A stretch of 64,000 nucleotides of DNA, from assembly GCF_001593955.1 (NCBI RefSeq), contig NZ_LTAZ01000007.1:1-64000 (forward strand). Reading direction: 5' to 3'. Shown here piece by piece: positions 35,135 through 44,407 of this stretch (positions are counted from its first letter, which is position 1; every line of letters begins with the position of its first letter). The DNA is from Halalkalicoccus paucihalophilus. Lineage in GTDB: Archaea > Halobacteriota > Halobacteria > Halobacteriales > Halalkalicoccaceae. The notes under the pieces are model-generated. The model did not search any database, was not told the origin of the DNA, and saw nothing but the letters and a program-made list of their open reading frames with translations. A program made the position numbers and the translations under genes.

Positions 35135-36604
35135 CTACTCTAACCATGTAATGAAGGGCTCGCCGGTCGCCGCCCGCCGGATGTACTCCCGCTGTGTGTC
35201 CTCGATCGCGGTCCCGAGATTCGCACCGTCGGCGAGGCGCTCGCGGACCCGCGTGCGCTTCCAGACGCTCGGCGTCGTCCGCTCGGTCCAGCGTCCCTCA
35301 ACGGGCGCGAGCAGCGCGTCGATCCGGTCGGGGGCGAGCCCACGGGCCCGAAGCCCCTCACGGGCGAGCGTGAACAGGTCGTCGTAGATCCGCCGGGGAT
35401 CGCCAGTCGGTTCCCCCTCGCGGGTGAGCCACGCCAGTCGGGCGTCGATCCCGTCGTCGACCGCAGCGTAGAAGGCGTCCCGCGCATCGGCCCACGGGAG
35501 CGCCGAAAGCGGGTGCTCGCCGTCGACGATCCCGAACAGCAGACCGGCGACGAGCGCCTGAAACCCGACCGTATCGGCGGCCGTCGGCTGGGCGGCCAAC
35601 GGCCGATACTCGATGCGCAACCCCTCGGGGCCGAAGATCGGGCGGATCCACCGCCAGTAAGTCCCCTGCTTGTGGAGCAGTTCCCAGTACTCGGCCCCGA
35701 ACCCCTCGCGTCCCTCGAACCACTCGGACAGACACGGGACACAGCGCCGATCCGCGAGCAGTCGGTCGAGGACGTCCCCCGGACCGTCGACGTCGCGCGG
35801 GAATCGCACCTTCCCCGGCTCGCGGACGTTCATCGCCTCGAAGACCGGAACCCGGAGTTCGGCCGGCCCATTGAGGACGACGGCGGGATCGGGCTCCGTA
35901 TAGAGGTCGGCGGGCAGGAAGGGGGCGTTCGTCGCCAGCGCCACCACCGGTCCGGCGGTCCGCAGCGCCGCGTTGTAGTAGCTGGCGAACTCGGCCGTGG
36001 GGACCTGCAGGTGGACCTGCATCGAGGTCGCGAGCGACTCGACGAGGATCGTCGGAAACCGTCGAGAACAGCCCGGAACGGTCAGGTCGACCGGGCCGTC
36101 GGCGGTGATGTCGGCGTCGAGCGCGTGGTAGCGGGCTTTCGGCGCGATGTTCGGCGAGACCGAATGGCCGTCCTCATCGTGGCGGGCACTCAAGTACGTG
36201 TTTGCGCCTTCTGGTGGCGGGATCGTCCACATTCCGTCGGTGACGAACCCCAGACGGGTCTCGGCGAGCGCCCGCCGGAGGCCGAAGAGACGCTCCTCGA
36301 GAGCGACGAACTGGGCGTCGATTCCGGCGGCCGTAAACGCCGTCGGCGGGGTGTTCAGCTCCGCGTTGTGCCGGCCGAGTTCGCGCTCGCAGATCGACCC
36401 GAAGACCCCGTCGGGGACGGGGGCGAGGCGACCCTCGGCGTCGACGGCGTACCCCTCCAGTTCGAGTCCGAGCGAGAAACCGGGATCAAACGCACCCGAG
36501 ACGAACGCCTGCCGGAGCGTTGTCGCCTGCGCTTCAACCCGGCGGTCGAACTCGACACCGGTCCCCTCGCGTCGCGTCCGGTCGACGAGCGCCGTCGGTT
36601 CCAT
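35135..36604 (-). CDS. GCS2-type glutamate-cysteine ligase family protein
   Basis: 489 residues. [20 protein letters not shown] holds the ELE metal-binding entry, then [58 protein letters not shown] and [20 protein letters not shown]. It matches the carboxylate-amine ligase/GCS2 group. Haloarchaea make gamma-glutamylcysteine as their main thiol with such an enzyme, although this copy could act on another amine. Start ATG 36604. It lies 4 kb from the 5-oxoprolinase-like cluster, and 5-oxoproline is a breakdown product of gamma-glutamyl compounds. Confidence 0.8.
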   Translation of the reverse strand: MEPTALVDRTRREGTGVEFDRRVEAQATTLRQAFVSGAFDPGFSLGLELEGYAVDAEGRLAPVPDGVFGSICERELGRHNAELNTPPTAFTAAGIDAQFVALEERLFGLRRALAETRLGFVTDGMWTIPPPEGANTYLSARHDEDGHSVSPNIAPKARYHALDADITADGPVDLTVPGCSRRFPTILVESLATSMQVHLQVPTAEFASYYNAALRTAGPVVALATNAPFLPADLYTEPDPAVVLNGPAELRVPVFEAMNVREPGKVRFPRDVDGPGDVLDRLLADRRCVPCLSEWFEGREGFGAEYWELLHKQGTYWRWIRPIFGPEGLRIEYRPLAAQPTAADTVGFQALVAGLLFGIVDGEHPLSALPWADARDAFYAAVDDGIDARLAWLTREGEPTGDPRRIYDDLFTLAREGLRARGLAPDRIDALLAPVEGRWTERTTPSVWKRTRVRERLADGANLGTAIEDTQREYIRRAATGEPFITWLE

Positions 36605-36917
36605 ACCTCCCCTCCGTCCCCCGCGCTCATGAGTATTGGTAACATGGATATTCGAAGGGGCTATCCGCTAGGAGCGAAGACAGGTTAGTTCCACCGGGAT
36701 CAGGCAGGATCGTACTCGTCGGGCCGCCCGTTTACGGGAGCGATCCCCGAGTACGCCCGACCAGAAGCGGAAGGGACCGGCGTCAGAGGCACTACTTCGT
36801 ATTCCCCGACCCTTCCTACCCACCGAACGGACCCCAAGAGTATAAGCGTTGTTGATACCGCACAGCTAGTTGCGGATTACACACTAATACGGGAGTAGGG
36901 AGATTATTTAGCACTAT
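36605..36917. other. Intergenic region with a possible 45-codon frame
   Basis: 313 bp between two minus-strand genes. On the minus strand a TTG near 36839, after a TATA-like CTTATAC, opens a frame of about 45 codons ending at about 36702 (VGEYEVVPLTPVPSASG ... GRPDEYDPA). Codon use is only weakly haloarchaeal and I do not recognise it, so I leave it uncalled. No other feature is seen. Confidence 0.3.
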
Positions 36918-37442
36918 TTACTCGTCATATATCTCGTTCGACGGGGCCTGTTCAGTTACATCCGAATCCGATTTGAAGTAGTTGAACGGCTGGTTGTACG
37001 AGCCGGTGACGATGTCGGACGTATGGATCGTCATTTCCAGGTCGTTGAGCGTCTCGGTGATGGTCCCGAGGTCGCGCGTCCCGGTGGCGACGACCTCGAC
37101 CACGAGGTTCCGTTCGCCGGTGAGCGTCTCGCGGACGCTCACGACGCCGTTGACCGTTAGGGCCTCCCGTGCCCGTTGGCTTCGTTCGGAGGCCGAAACG
37201 GTGCAGACGAACTGGACGTGAAGCGGGAAACCCGCGCGTTCGTAGTCGATCTGAGGCATGTACCCCTCGATGATCCCGGCGTCTTCGAGCTGTCCGATCC
37301 GGTTGCGGACGGTGCTCGGCGAGACGCCGACGGCCGCGCTGATCTCGTCGTGGGTCGTGGTGCGCGCGTTCTCCTGGAGCATGTACAAGATTCCGCGGTC
37401 GACCTCGTCGAGGAGGAGCCGTTCGTCCGTCTCCCTGACCAT
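36918..37442 (-). CDS. Lrp/AsnC-family transcription regulator
   Basis: 174 residues. N-terminal HTH: LDEVDRGILYMLQENARTTT, HDEISAAVGVSPSTVRNRIG, QLEDAGIIEGYMPQIDYERA. The C-terminal part is a RAM-like ligand domain (VQFVCTVSASERSQRAREAL, LVVEVVATGTRDLGTITETL). It probably senses an amino acid or related small molecule. It precedes the MFS transporter gene on the same strand order (MFS lies upstream at 37515), so the exporter could be a target. Confidence 0.9.
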   Translation of the reverse strand: MVRETDERLLLDEVDRGILYMLQENARTTTHDEISAAVGVSPSTVRNRIGQLEDAGIIEGYMPQIDYERAGFPLHVQFVCTVSASERSQRAREALTVNGVVSVRETLTGERNLVVEVVATGTRDLGTITETLNDLEMTIHTSDIVTGSYNQPFNYFKSDSDVTEQAPSNEIYDE

Positions 37443-37514
37443 ACCTGTCGATGGGGACGAATGGTCAAGGCTGTTTGGTGGCCGTCCGGTTGGCCGGTCT
37501 ACGGTCGCACGGAT

Positions 37515-38804
37515 CTACGCAGGCGTCGGCTTTCGGGCCAGCAGCCACAGCGAACACAGGAAGGCGATCGCAACCGCGCCGGCGATGATGGCGAAGGCGA
37601 CCCGGTAGCCGAACTCGGTGTAGACGACCGTTCCGCCGACGACGTCGCCCGTTCTGTAGGCGTCGAGCGCCACGCCCATCGCCGTCGGAAAGACCGTCGC
37701 TCCGACGAACCCTGCGGTGTTGACGGTCGCGGTGGCGACGCCGCTGGCCTCGGGCGGGTACCGCTCCTTGACGACCGAGAGGGCGAGCACCGCCGACCCG
37801 ACGAGAAAGCCACAGAGAAGGTAGACGCCAGCGACGACGGAAAGCGGCGGTCGTCCGACGATCGGAACGACCCCGAGCGCGAGTGCGAACAGCGCGAGGC
37901 CGACACTCATGGGCAGGAGTCGGCGTTCGATCCGATCCGAAAGCCAGCCGATCGCCGGCGGCCCGACCAGCAGGCCGACCGACCCCAGCAGGGTGTAGTA
38001 CGAGGCGGTCGTCACGTCGAGACCGTAGACGACCACGAGGTACGGCACGCCCCACAGCCCGATGAGCGTCAGGATCGTCCCCATGCCCGAAAAGAAGACG
38101 ATCGAGAGGAGCCACTGGTCGAGGTCGGTCGCGAGCGCACGCAGGTAGGCGGCGGTCCCCGAGAGCGATACCGAGGGCTGTTCGGGCACGCCCTCGATCG
38201 GGTCGAGACCGGCGTCGGCGGGCGAACTCCGCGCGAGAACGTAGACCGCGATAGCGGCGAGCAGGCCGACGGCCGCGAGCCCCAACACTGTCCGTCGCCA
38301 GCCGATCCTCGCGGCCGCGAGCGCGAGCGGCGTCGTCGCCAGTATCGCCCCGAGGCCGGCGACGCCGGCGGTCAGCCCCGTCATCGTCCCGAACTCGTCG
38401 GTCCGGAACCAGTTCGCACAGAACCGGAGGATCGAGACGAAGATCACGCCGCTTCCCAGCCCGACGAGTCCCCGCGAGAGCAGCGCCACGAGGTAGCCGT
38501 CGCTCAGCGCGAACCCGACCGCGCCGACGCTCAGGACGGCCGCGCCGGCCGACCCGACGTGGCGGGGGCCGACCCGGTCGGCGAGCACTCCGGTCGGGAT
38601 CTGGACGAGGGCGTAGACGAGGAAAAACGAGGCGTGCAGCGTCCCGAGTTGGGCGGCCGTCAGGGAGAAATCGGCGCTCAGGCGTCCCGAGAGGACCGCC
38701 GTCGAGAGCCGGTGGAGGTTTACCAGCAGGAAGACCGTCGCGAGCGCTCCCCACGCGAGCCACCGGCGTTTCGTGGGGTCCGAGAGGGGAGTCACGTCCG
38801 ACAC
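37515..38804 (-). CDS. MFS transporter
   Basis: 429 residues with 12 predicted membrane segments. The loop 2-3 signature is present (LADRVGPRHVGSAGAAVLS), with LVGLGSGVIFVSILRFCANW and the mirrored loop PAIGWLSDRIERRLLPMSV in the second half. The family moves small organic solutes, and the substrate here cannot be predicted. Start ATG 38804. It sits 72 bp upstream of the Lrp gene. Confidence 0.9.
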   Translation of the reverse strand: MSDVTPLSDPTKRRWLAWGALATVFLLVNLHRLSTAVLSGRLSADFSLTAAQLGTLHASFFLVYALVQIPTGVLADRVGPRHVGSAGAAVLSVGAVGFALSDGYLVALLSRGLVGLGSGVIFVSILRFCANWFRTDEFGTMTGLTAGVAGLGAILATTPLALAAARIGWRRTVLGLAAVGLLAAIAVYVLARSSPADAGLDPIEGVPEQPSVSLSGTAAYLRALATDLDQWLLSIVFFSGMGTILTLIGLWGVPYLVVVYGLDVTTASYYTLLGSVGLLVGPPAIGWLSDRIERRLLPMSVGLALFALALGVVPIVGRPPLSVVAGVYLLCGFLVGSAVLALSVVKERYPPEASGVATATVNTAGFVGATVFPTAMGVALDAYRTGDVVGGTVVYTEFGYRVAFAIIAGAVAIAFLCSLWLLARKPTPA

Positions 38805-38906
38805 TCCCCCGGACCGCTCCTAAGCGTTGTGAAGGGGGTGACGAACGCCGGTTTCGAGCGCGCCGTCGCCAGCGACTAAGTAGTATCGCGACATAGACGA
38901 AAAAGC

Positions 38907-39413
38907 ATGGCAGACAGTACCTTACAGGAGGAGCAGGCACCGCTGAAGGAGGAGTACACCGAAAACCCCGAGGCCGCGAAGATCACGCTTTCGGCGACCG
39001 GCAGCGAGCAGGCGGACGTCCGCTCGTGTGACGTCGACATCGGGCGGGCGGTCTACGAGGCCGAACTCCATGAGGGCGCGGCGGGACCGGGGACCGGTGC
39101 GTGCTCGGGAGACCTGCTTCTGGGGGCGCTCGCGGCCTGTTCCCAACTCACCGCGCAGGCGGTCGCCGACGCGTTCGGCCTCGACGTCTCGATCGAAACC
39201 GAGGTCAGCGGCGATCTGGACCTGCGGGGCACGATGGGGATCGACGAGGACGTGCCGGTAGGGTTCGAGGAGATCCGCCTCGATATCGCCGTCGACGGGG
39301 ACGTAGAGGCCGAAACGGCCGCCTCGCTCCAGCGGGCGACCGAGAAGTACTGCGTGGTGTATCAGACGCTCGCGAACGCGCCGGCGATGGAGACGAACTG
39401 GCGCTTCGAGTGA
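38907..39413 (+). CDS. OsmC-family protein
   Basis: 168 residues. The two reactive Cys are in LLGALAACSQLTAQAVADAF and ATEKYCVVYQTLANAP, the OsmC/Ohr spacing. The N-terminal 25 residues are polar and extra. OsmC proteins reduce organic hydroperoxides or act in sulfur metabolism. Divergent from the MFS gene. Confidence 0.87.
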   Translation: MADSTLQEEQAPLKEEYTENPEAAKITLSATGSEQADVRSCDVDIGRAVYEAELHEGAAGPGTGACSGDLLLGALAACSQLTAQAVADAFGLDVSIETEVSGDLDLRGTMGIDEDVPVGFEEIRLDIAVDGDVEAETAASLQRATEKYCVVYQTLANAPAMETNWRFE

Positions 39414-39499
39414 GCGGGACGAACCGCCCTCGGTGGCGTGCGAGAAGTTTCCACCCGGTATCCGGTTAGGACAACTGGCCGGGTCGTACATACAGCTAT

Positions 39500-40185
39500 T
39501 TGATACCCCATAACGAAGGATCAACGAACCGTATCGAACGGTCGGTATCCTATGGACAAACTCACCGATCTCCTCTCGACAGACGGCTCCTACCGGTGGT
39601 GTCGGTGGCCATCGCCGTCGCCGTCCCGGTCTTTCTCGGGCTGCTCTACTACTCGGTTCTTCCGATCGATCCCGCGAACCGCTTCGTGCTCTGGCGTGCC
39701 GGTTTCGAAGCCGTGTATCGCGATTCGGGGCTGCTCGGACAGGGGATCGTCGGGACGCGGGAGGCGATCGCGCCGTATCTCCCCGATGGCGCCGGCGGCT
39801 ACACCTCGCACAACTCCTATTTCTCGATCTCCATCCGCACCGGTCTAGTGGGCGGGCTCGCCTAATGCGTGCTCGTGCTCGGCCCGCTCGTCCACGGGGC
39901 GGTGGGCTACGAGCGCGTGAACGCCGGAATGCTCGCGCTCGCGGTCGCTTTGCCGTCCACCAGCTGTTCGAAGGCTACACGCTCTTCCAGTTCGGGCCAG
40001 GCTCCGTCCTCGGGGCGCTCGCGGTCGGCTACACCATTTCGAGCCTCGCACCCAGGACACGAAGCGAGGCCGATAGTGCCGCGACTGCAGGCGATTCCGG
40101 GAGCGATTCGACCGCACGGACCGACGCCTTCGGCTACGGCCGGGAGGTGCGATATCGGACCGAACGCCACGACGAGCGGTCGTAG
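39500..40185 (+). pseudogene. O-antigen-ligase family polymerase remnant
   Basis: The C-terminal third of a WaaL-like membrane protein in pieces: VAIAVAVPVFLGLLYYSVLP, GFEAVYRDSGLLGQGIVGTR, EAIAPYLPDGAGGYTSHNSY, FSISIRTGLVGGLA, then an in-frame TAA at 39863-39865 where relatives have Tyr. The same frame goes on VLVLGPLVHGAVGYERVN, a frameshift follows near 39945, and the other frame reads HQLFEGYTLFQFGPGSVLGA. The N-terminal seven or so membrane segments are absent. In intact form it would polymerise or ligate surface glycan chains. Together with the epimerase and glycosyltransferase remnants it marks loss of surface-polysaccharide genes. Confidence 0.7.
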
Positions 40186-40197
40186 CCGGCCGACGGG

Positions 40198-41532
40198 TCA
40201 GAACAGTCCGTCGACGTACGTCGTCGTGTGGTCGTTCGCGCGAACGACCTCGTCGGCGAGCATCTCGCGGTGGAACGGGATCGTCGTCGGAACCCCCTCG
40301 ATTTCGGCCTCGCGCAGAACGCGTTGTCCCCGCCGGATCGCCTTCTCGCGATCCGCGCCGGTGGCGACGAACTTCGCGATCATCGAGTCGTAGTACGGGC
40401 TGATGGCGTCGCCCTGATCCACGCCGTCGTCGACGCGGACGCCGAAGCCACGCGGCGGGCGGTACGTCTCCAAGGTTCCGGGCATCGGCGCGAACGACTC
40501 CGCTGGGTTCTCGGCGTTGATACGGAACTCGATGGCCACACCCCGAGGATCGATGTCGTCCTGCGTGTAGGGCAGTTTCTCGCCGGCGGCGACCCGCAGT
40601 TGACAGCCGACCAGGTCGATCCCCGTGACGGCCTCGGTGATGGTGTGTTCGACCTGGATCCGGGCGTTGACTTCGAGGAAGTAGAAGTCGCCGTCTTGAT
40701 AGAGGAACTCGACGGTACCGGCGTTGACGTAGTCGTTCTCGGCGATACCGCGGCGGGCGGCCTCACAGATCGCCGTTCGCTCCTCGTCGCTCAACCCGGG
40801 CGCGGGCGTCTCCTCCATGAGCTTCTGCTGGCGGCGCTGGAGGGTGCAGTCGCGCTCGCCGAGGTGGATCGCGTTGCCGTGGGTGTCGGCGAGCACCTGC
40901 ACCTCGATGTGGCGTGCGTCGTCGAGATACCGCTCGACGTAGACGTTCGGGTTGTCGAAGTACTCCTTGCCCTCGCGACGGGCCTCCTCGAAGGCCGCGT
41001 CGATTTCGTCAGGACTGCGAACGACCTTCAATCCCCGCCCGCCGCCCCCGCCCTCGGCCTTGATCGCGACCGGATAGCCGTGTTCCTCGCCGAACGCTCG
41101 CACTTCCTCGGCGTCGGGGACCGGGTCGGTCGTCCCGGGGACGATCGGCACGTCGGCCCGCGCCATGAGCGTACGCGCGCGGGTCTTCTCGCCGAAGTCG
41201 GCCATCACGTCGCTGGGCGGGCCGATCCAGGCGAACTCGCTGTCCTCGACGGCGGCGGCGAAGGCGGCGTTCTCGGCGAGGAAGCCGTAGCCGGGGTGGA
41301 TCGCGTCGACGTCCGCCTCCTGGGCGGCCGCGAGGATCGCCTCCCGGTCGAGGTAGCTCTCGCGGGCGACCGAAGCGCCGATGTGGTGGGCTTCGGCCGC
41401 GAGCCGGACGTGTTTCGCCGTTTCGTCGGTGTCGCTGTAGACGGCGACCGGCGTCACGCCGGCGTCGTAACACGCCTGAATCACCCGCACGGCGATCTCT
41501 CCCCGGTTCGCGATCAGCACCCGGTCGAACAT
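40198..41532 (-). CDS. accC: Biotin carboxylase subunit
   Basis: 444 residues from ATG 41532 ([20 protein letters not shown]); the longer open frame upstream is a shadow of the pxpB gene. ATP-grasp marks: [59 protein letters not shown]. It carboxylates biotin on a carrier protein with bicarbonate and ATP. In this neighbourhood no carboxyltransferase of the acetyl- or propionyl-CoA kind is present; instead PxpB/C (allophanate-hydrolase-like) are divergent from it and a biotin carrier lies at 45943. It therefore more probably serves the Pxp system than fatty-acid synthesis. Confidence 0.88.
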   Translation of the reverse strand: MFDRVLIANRGEIAVRVIQACYDAGVTPVAVYSDTDETAKHVRLAAEAHHIGASVARESYLDREAILAAAQEADVDAIHPGYGFLAENAAFAAAVEDSEFAWIGPPSDVMADFGEKTRARTLMARADVPIVPGTTDPVPDAEEVRAFGEEHGYPVAIKAEGGGGGRGLKVVRSPDEIDAAFEEARREGKEYFDNPNVYVERYLDDARHIEVQVLADTHGNAIHLGERDCTLQRRQQKLMEETPAPGLSDEERTAICEAARRGIAENDYVNAGTVEFLYQDGDFYFLEVNARIQVEHTITEAVTGIDLVGCQLRVAAGEKLPYTQDDIDPRGVAIEFRINAENPAESFAPMPGTLETYRPPRGFGVRVDDGVDQGDAISPYYDSMIAKFVATGADREKAIRRGQRVLREAEIEGVPTTIPFHREMLADEVVRANDHTTTYVDGLF

Positions 41533-41646
41533 ACCGCCCCGTAGGCGGACCGGCGATATAAGCGCGCAGTTGTGGTCCGGCGATATGCCGGAAACCCGGA
41601 CGGTCGAGGAGAGTATATAGCCCCGCCGCCGAAACCGGTTCGGTGT

Positions 41647-42549
41647 ATGCCAGCAGAAACCATTGGGCGGACGGAGCTCACCGACGTCCGCTACGAACAC
41701 GGCGGCGACGACCACGTGTTCGTCGAGTTGGCCGAAGAGATGAGTTTCGACGCCAACTTCAGGGCGATGGCGATCACCCAGCAGATCCGCGAGCGCAATC
41801 TCGACGGCATCAACGAGATCTGTCCGGCGAACGCCTCGTATCTGATCCAGTTCGATCCCGAAACCCTCCATCCCGACGCACTGATCGAGGAGCTACGGGA
41901 ACTAGAAGAATCGGTCGAACTGACCGACTACCGCTGGGACACCCGCGTGATCGAGATCCCCGTCCTCTACGAGGACCCGTGGACCGAGGAGGCGCTGATG
42001 GACTTCCGGGAACGCCATCAAGATCCCGATTCGACCGACCTCGAGTACTCCGCGCGGATCAACGGCTACGAGAGCGTCGAGGCGTTCATCGAGGCCCATT
42101 CGGGCCAGCCACACATGGTGACGATGATGGGGTTCGTCCCGGGGCTCCCTTTCGCGTTCCAGATGGTGCCCCGCGACCGGCAGATCGAGGTGCCCAAATA
42201 CGTCGCCCCGCGGACCCATACCCCGAGCCGGGCGATCGGCTATGGTGGGGCGTTTACGGCGATCTACCCTGTCCCGGGGGCCGGCGGCTATCAGCTGTTC
42301 GGGCGCACCCCCGTGGAAGTGCTCGACGTCGAGCAGGAACTGCCGGGCTTCGAGGAGTCGCTGGTCTTTCTCGATCCGGGCGACATCATCAAATTCCGTC
42401 AAATCGACCGCGAGGAGTACGACGCCATCAGGGAGCGCGTCGAGGCGGGGACCTACGAGTACACGTACGAGCAAACGGAGTTCGTCCCGGGCGAGTTCTT
42501 CGAGCGACCCTACGAGTACAACCGCGAGCTCGTGGAGGCCCTCGAATGA
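41647..42549 (+). CDS. pxpB: 5-oxoprolinase subunit PxpB / allophanate hydrolase subunit 1 family
   Basis: 300 residues from ATG 41647 ([20 protein letters not shown]). The KipI-type C-terminal domain is clear: [60 protein letters not shown]. The N-terminal domain ([20 protein letters not shown]) matches the usual Asp/Asn pattern. With PxpC and PxpA it cleaves 5-oxoproline to glutamate at the cost of ATP. Its stop overlaps the pxpC start (ATGA), so the two are translationally coupled. It is divergent from accC with a 114-bp shared promoter region. Confidence 0.85.
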   Translation: MPAETIGRTELTDVRYEHGGDDHVFVELAEEMSFDANFRAMAITQQIRERNLDGINEICPANASYLIQFDPETLHPDALIEELRELEESVELTDYRWDTRVIEIPVLYEDPWTEEALMDFRERHQDPDSTDLEYSARINGYESVEAFIEAHSGQPHMVTMMGFVPGLPFAFQMVPRDRQIEVPKYVAPRTHTPSRAIGYGGAFTAIYPVPGAGGYQLFGRTPVEVLDVEQELPGFEESLVFLDPGDIIKFRQIDREEYDAIRERVEAGTYEYTYEQTEFVPGEFFERPYEYNRELVEALE

Positions 42550-43517
42550 GCATCGAGATCCGCGATGGCGGCCTCTCGACCACGGTCCAGGACACCGGAC
42601 GCTTTGGCCAGTACCACATCGGGATGCCGCCCTCCGGCGCGATGGACGGGTTCGCGCACGACGTGGCGAACGCCCTCGTCGGCAACCCCGAGGGAGCGGC
42701 GACCCTCGAATGCACCTATCAGGGGCCGACGGTCGAGTTCCGAGACAGTCGGGTGATCGCGGTCACCGGGCCGGACATGTCCCCGGAGCTCAACGGGGAG
42801 CCGATCCCCCTGTGGGAGGCGGTCGCCGTCGAGGCGGGCGACGAACTGGCATTCGGGTTCGCGACCGAAGGCACACGGACCTATCTCGCCGTCTCTGGCG
42901 GGGTCGACGTCCCCGAGATCATGGGGAGTCGCTCGACCTACACCTTGATCGGGCTGGGCGGCCACGAGGGCCGGGCGCTCGAAGCGGGCGATTCGCTCGC
43001 ACTCGGGGAGAGCGGGGACCGGAGCGGCCGGGCCGGGAGCGCCGTCGAGGGGAGTCATCGACCGAGTTATGGCGAGGACGACCCGATCCGGATCGTGATG
43101 GGGCTGTGTGACTACCGGCTCACCGAGGAGTGCAAGAGCGCGTTTCTAGACGCCGAGTGGAAAGTCGGCGCGGAGGCCGACCGCGTCGGCTACCGGCTCA
43201 CCGACGGAATCGATATCGAGTTCGTCGAGCGCGAACAGCCCTTCGGCGCCGGACCGGACCCCTCGAACGTCGTCGACCTGGGCTACCCCGTCGGCTCGAT
43301 CCAAGTCCCCGACGAGCCGATCGTGGTCATGCGCGATGCGGTGACCGGCGGGGGCTACGCGACGGTCGCCACGGTCATCAGCCCCGACCGGGACCGCCTC
43401 GCCCAGCGCCCGACCCACGGCACCGTCTCGTTCGAGTCCGTAACGGTCGAGGAGGCACTGGCGGCGAGGGAGGAACGAAGCGAGCGGTTGGCGACGATTC
43501 GAAAGGCCTTGGAGTAG
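42546..43517 (+). CDS. pxpC: 5-oxoprolinase subunit PxpC / allophanate hydrolase subunit 2 family
   Basis: 323 residues. KipA/AHS2 marks: LSTTVQDTGRFGQYHIGMPP, SGAMDGFAHDVANALVGNPE, AATLECTYQGPTVEF, LAVSGGVDVPEIMGSRSTYT, and GYPVGSIQVPDEPIVVMRDA. It forms a complex with PxpB. The downstream pxpA gene converges from the other strand 5 bp away, which is unusual for a Pxp cluster, where all three are normally co-oriented. Confidence 0.87.
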   Translation: MSIEIRDGGLSTTVQDTGRFGQYHIGMPPSGAMDGFAHDVANALVGNPEGAATLECTYQGPTVEFRDSRVIAVTGPDMSPELNGEPIPLWEAVAVEAGDELAFGFATEGTRTYLAVSGGVDVPEIMGSRSTYTLIGLGGHEGRALEAGDSLALGESGDRSGRAGSAVEGSHRPSYGEDDPIRIVMGLCDYRLTEECKSAFLDAEWKVGAEADRVGYRLTDGIDIEFVEREQPFGAGPDPSNVVDLGYPVGSIQVPDEPIVVMRDAVTGGGYATVATVISPDRDRLAQRPTHGTVSFESVTVEEALAAREERSERLATIRKALE

Positions 43518-43522
43518 GCGAC

Positions 43523-44284
43523 TCAGACAATCTCCGAGAGGGGAGCGAGTTCGATGTCGTGGGCCGCGATCCGCTCGTGGATCGCTTCGAGGATCTCGAC
43601 GGAGTTGGGCGTATCGCCGTGAATACAGATGCTTTCGGCGGGCACGTCGATAATCTTGCCGTCTGCGGCTTCGACCTCGCCATCGAGGGCGATGCTCACG
43701 AAGCGATCCGCGACGAGTTCGGGGTCGAGCGACTCCTTCTTCCGTTCGACGATGAGGCTGCGATCCGCACGATAGGTGAGGTCGACGTAGCCCTCGAAGA
43801 CCGCCCGCAGTGAGTCGAACTCCCGGGCGACCTCGTAGATGTTCGTATCCGTCGCGAGATAGACGATTTCGGGATCGACCTCGAGGATCCCCTCCATGAC
43901 TGCGCGGGCGTGGTCGGGACTTTCTGAGAGCATCGAGTACATCGCGCCGTGGGGTTTGACGTGCTGGATGGTCGCGCCGTTGGCCCGCGCGAAGGCGTCG
44001 AGTGCGCCCAGCTGGTAGACGACGTAGTCGGTCATCTCCTCGGGCGTGAGGTCCATCTTCCGCCGGCCGAAACCCATCTTGTCGGGGAGGCCGGGGTGGA
44101 TGCCGATCCCTACGTCGTGTTCGCGGGCGAGGGCGACGGTCCGGTCCATCACGTGGGGGTCCCCGGCGTGGTAGCCGCCCGCGACGTTCGCCGAGGTGAT
44201 GTAGGACATCACCTCCTCGTCGCGTCCCATCTCCCAGTTCCCGAAGCTCTCACCCATGTCACAGTTGATATCGACCCGCACCAT
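43523..44284 (-). CDS. pxpA: 5-oxoprolinase subunit PxpA (LamB/YcsF family)
   Basis: 253 residues. It opens VDINCDMGESFGNWEMGRDE, continues ITSANVAGGYHAGDPHVMDR, GIHPGLPDKMGFGRRKMDLT, and ANGATIQHVKPHGAMYSMLS; ICIHGDTPNSVEILEAI closes it. All metal-binding His and Asp positions of the family are present. PxpA is the hydrolase-like subunit of bacterial 5-oxoprolinase. Convergent with pxpC. Confidence 0.9.
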   Translation of the reverse strand: MVRVDINCDMGESFGNWEMGRDEEVMSYITSANVAGGYHAGDPHVMDRTVALAREHDVGIGIHPGLPDKMGFGRRKMDLTPEEMTDYVVYQLGALDAFARANGATIQHVKPHGAMYSMLSESPDHARAVMEGILEVDPEIVYLATDTNIYEVAREFDSLRAVFEGYVDLTYRADRSLIVERKKESLDPELVADRFVSIALDGEVEAADGKIIDVPAESICIHGDTPNSVEILEAIHERIAAHDIELAPLSEIV

Positions 44285-44407
44285 GTGGAGGGTTGACGGG
44301 CGGGTGCACTATAGCTTTCGTCCGCAGCAATCGAAGAGAGGGTCTATCTGCTGGTTTCCGCACAATACGCTTAATCGGACCGCCGAGGACTAGGGGTACG
44401 AGAATCG

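Noticed and set aside
39869..40393. 174-codon plus-strand frame as a separate gene
   Set aside because: Its first part continues the O-antigen-ligase frame after a stop; the rest is out of frame and then antisense to accC.
41533..41871. N-terminal extension of the biotin carboxylase
   Set aside because: The extension is antisense to pxpB and the enzyme begins normally at [11 protein letters not shown].
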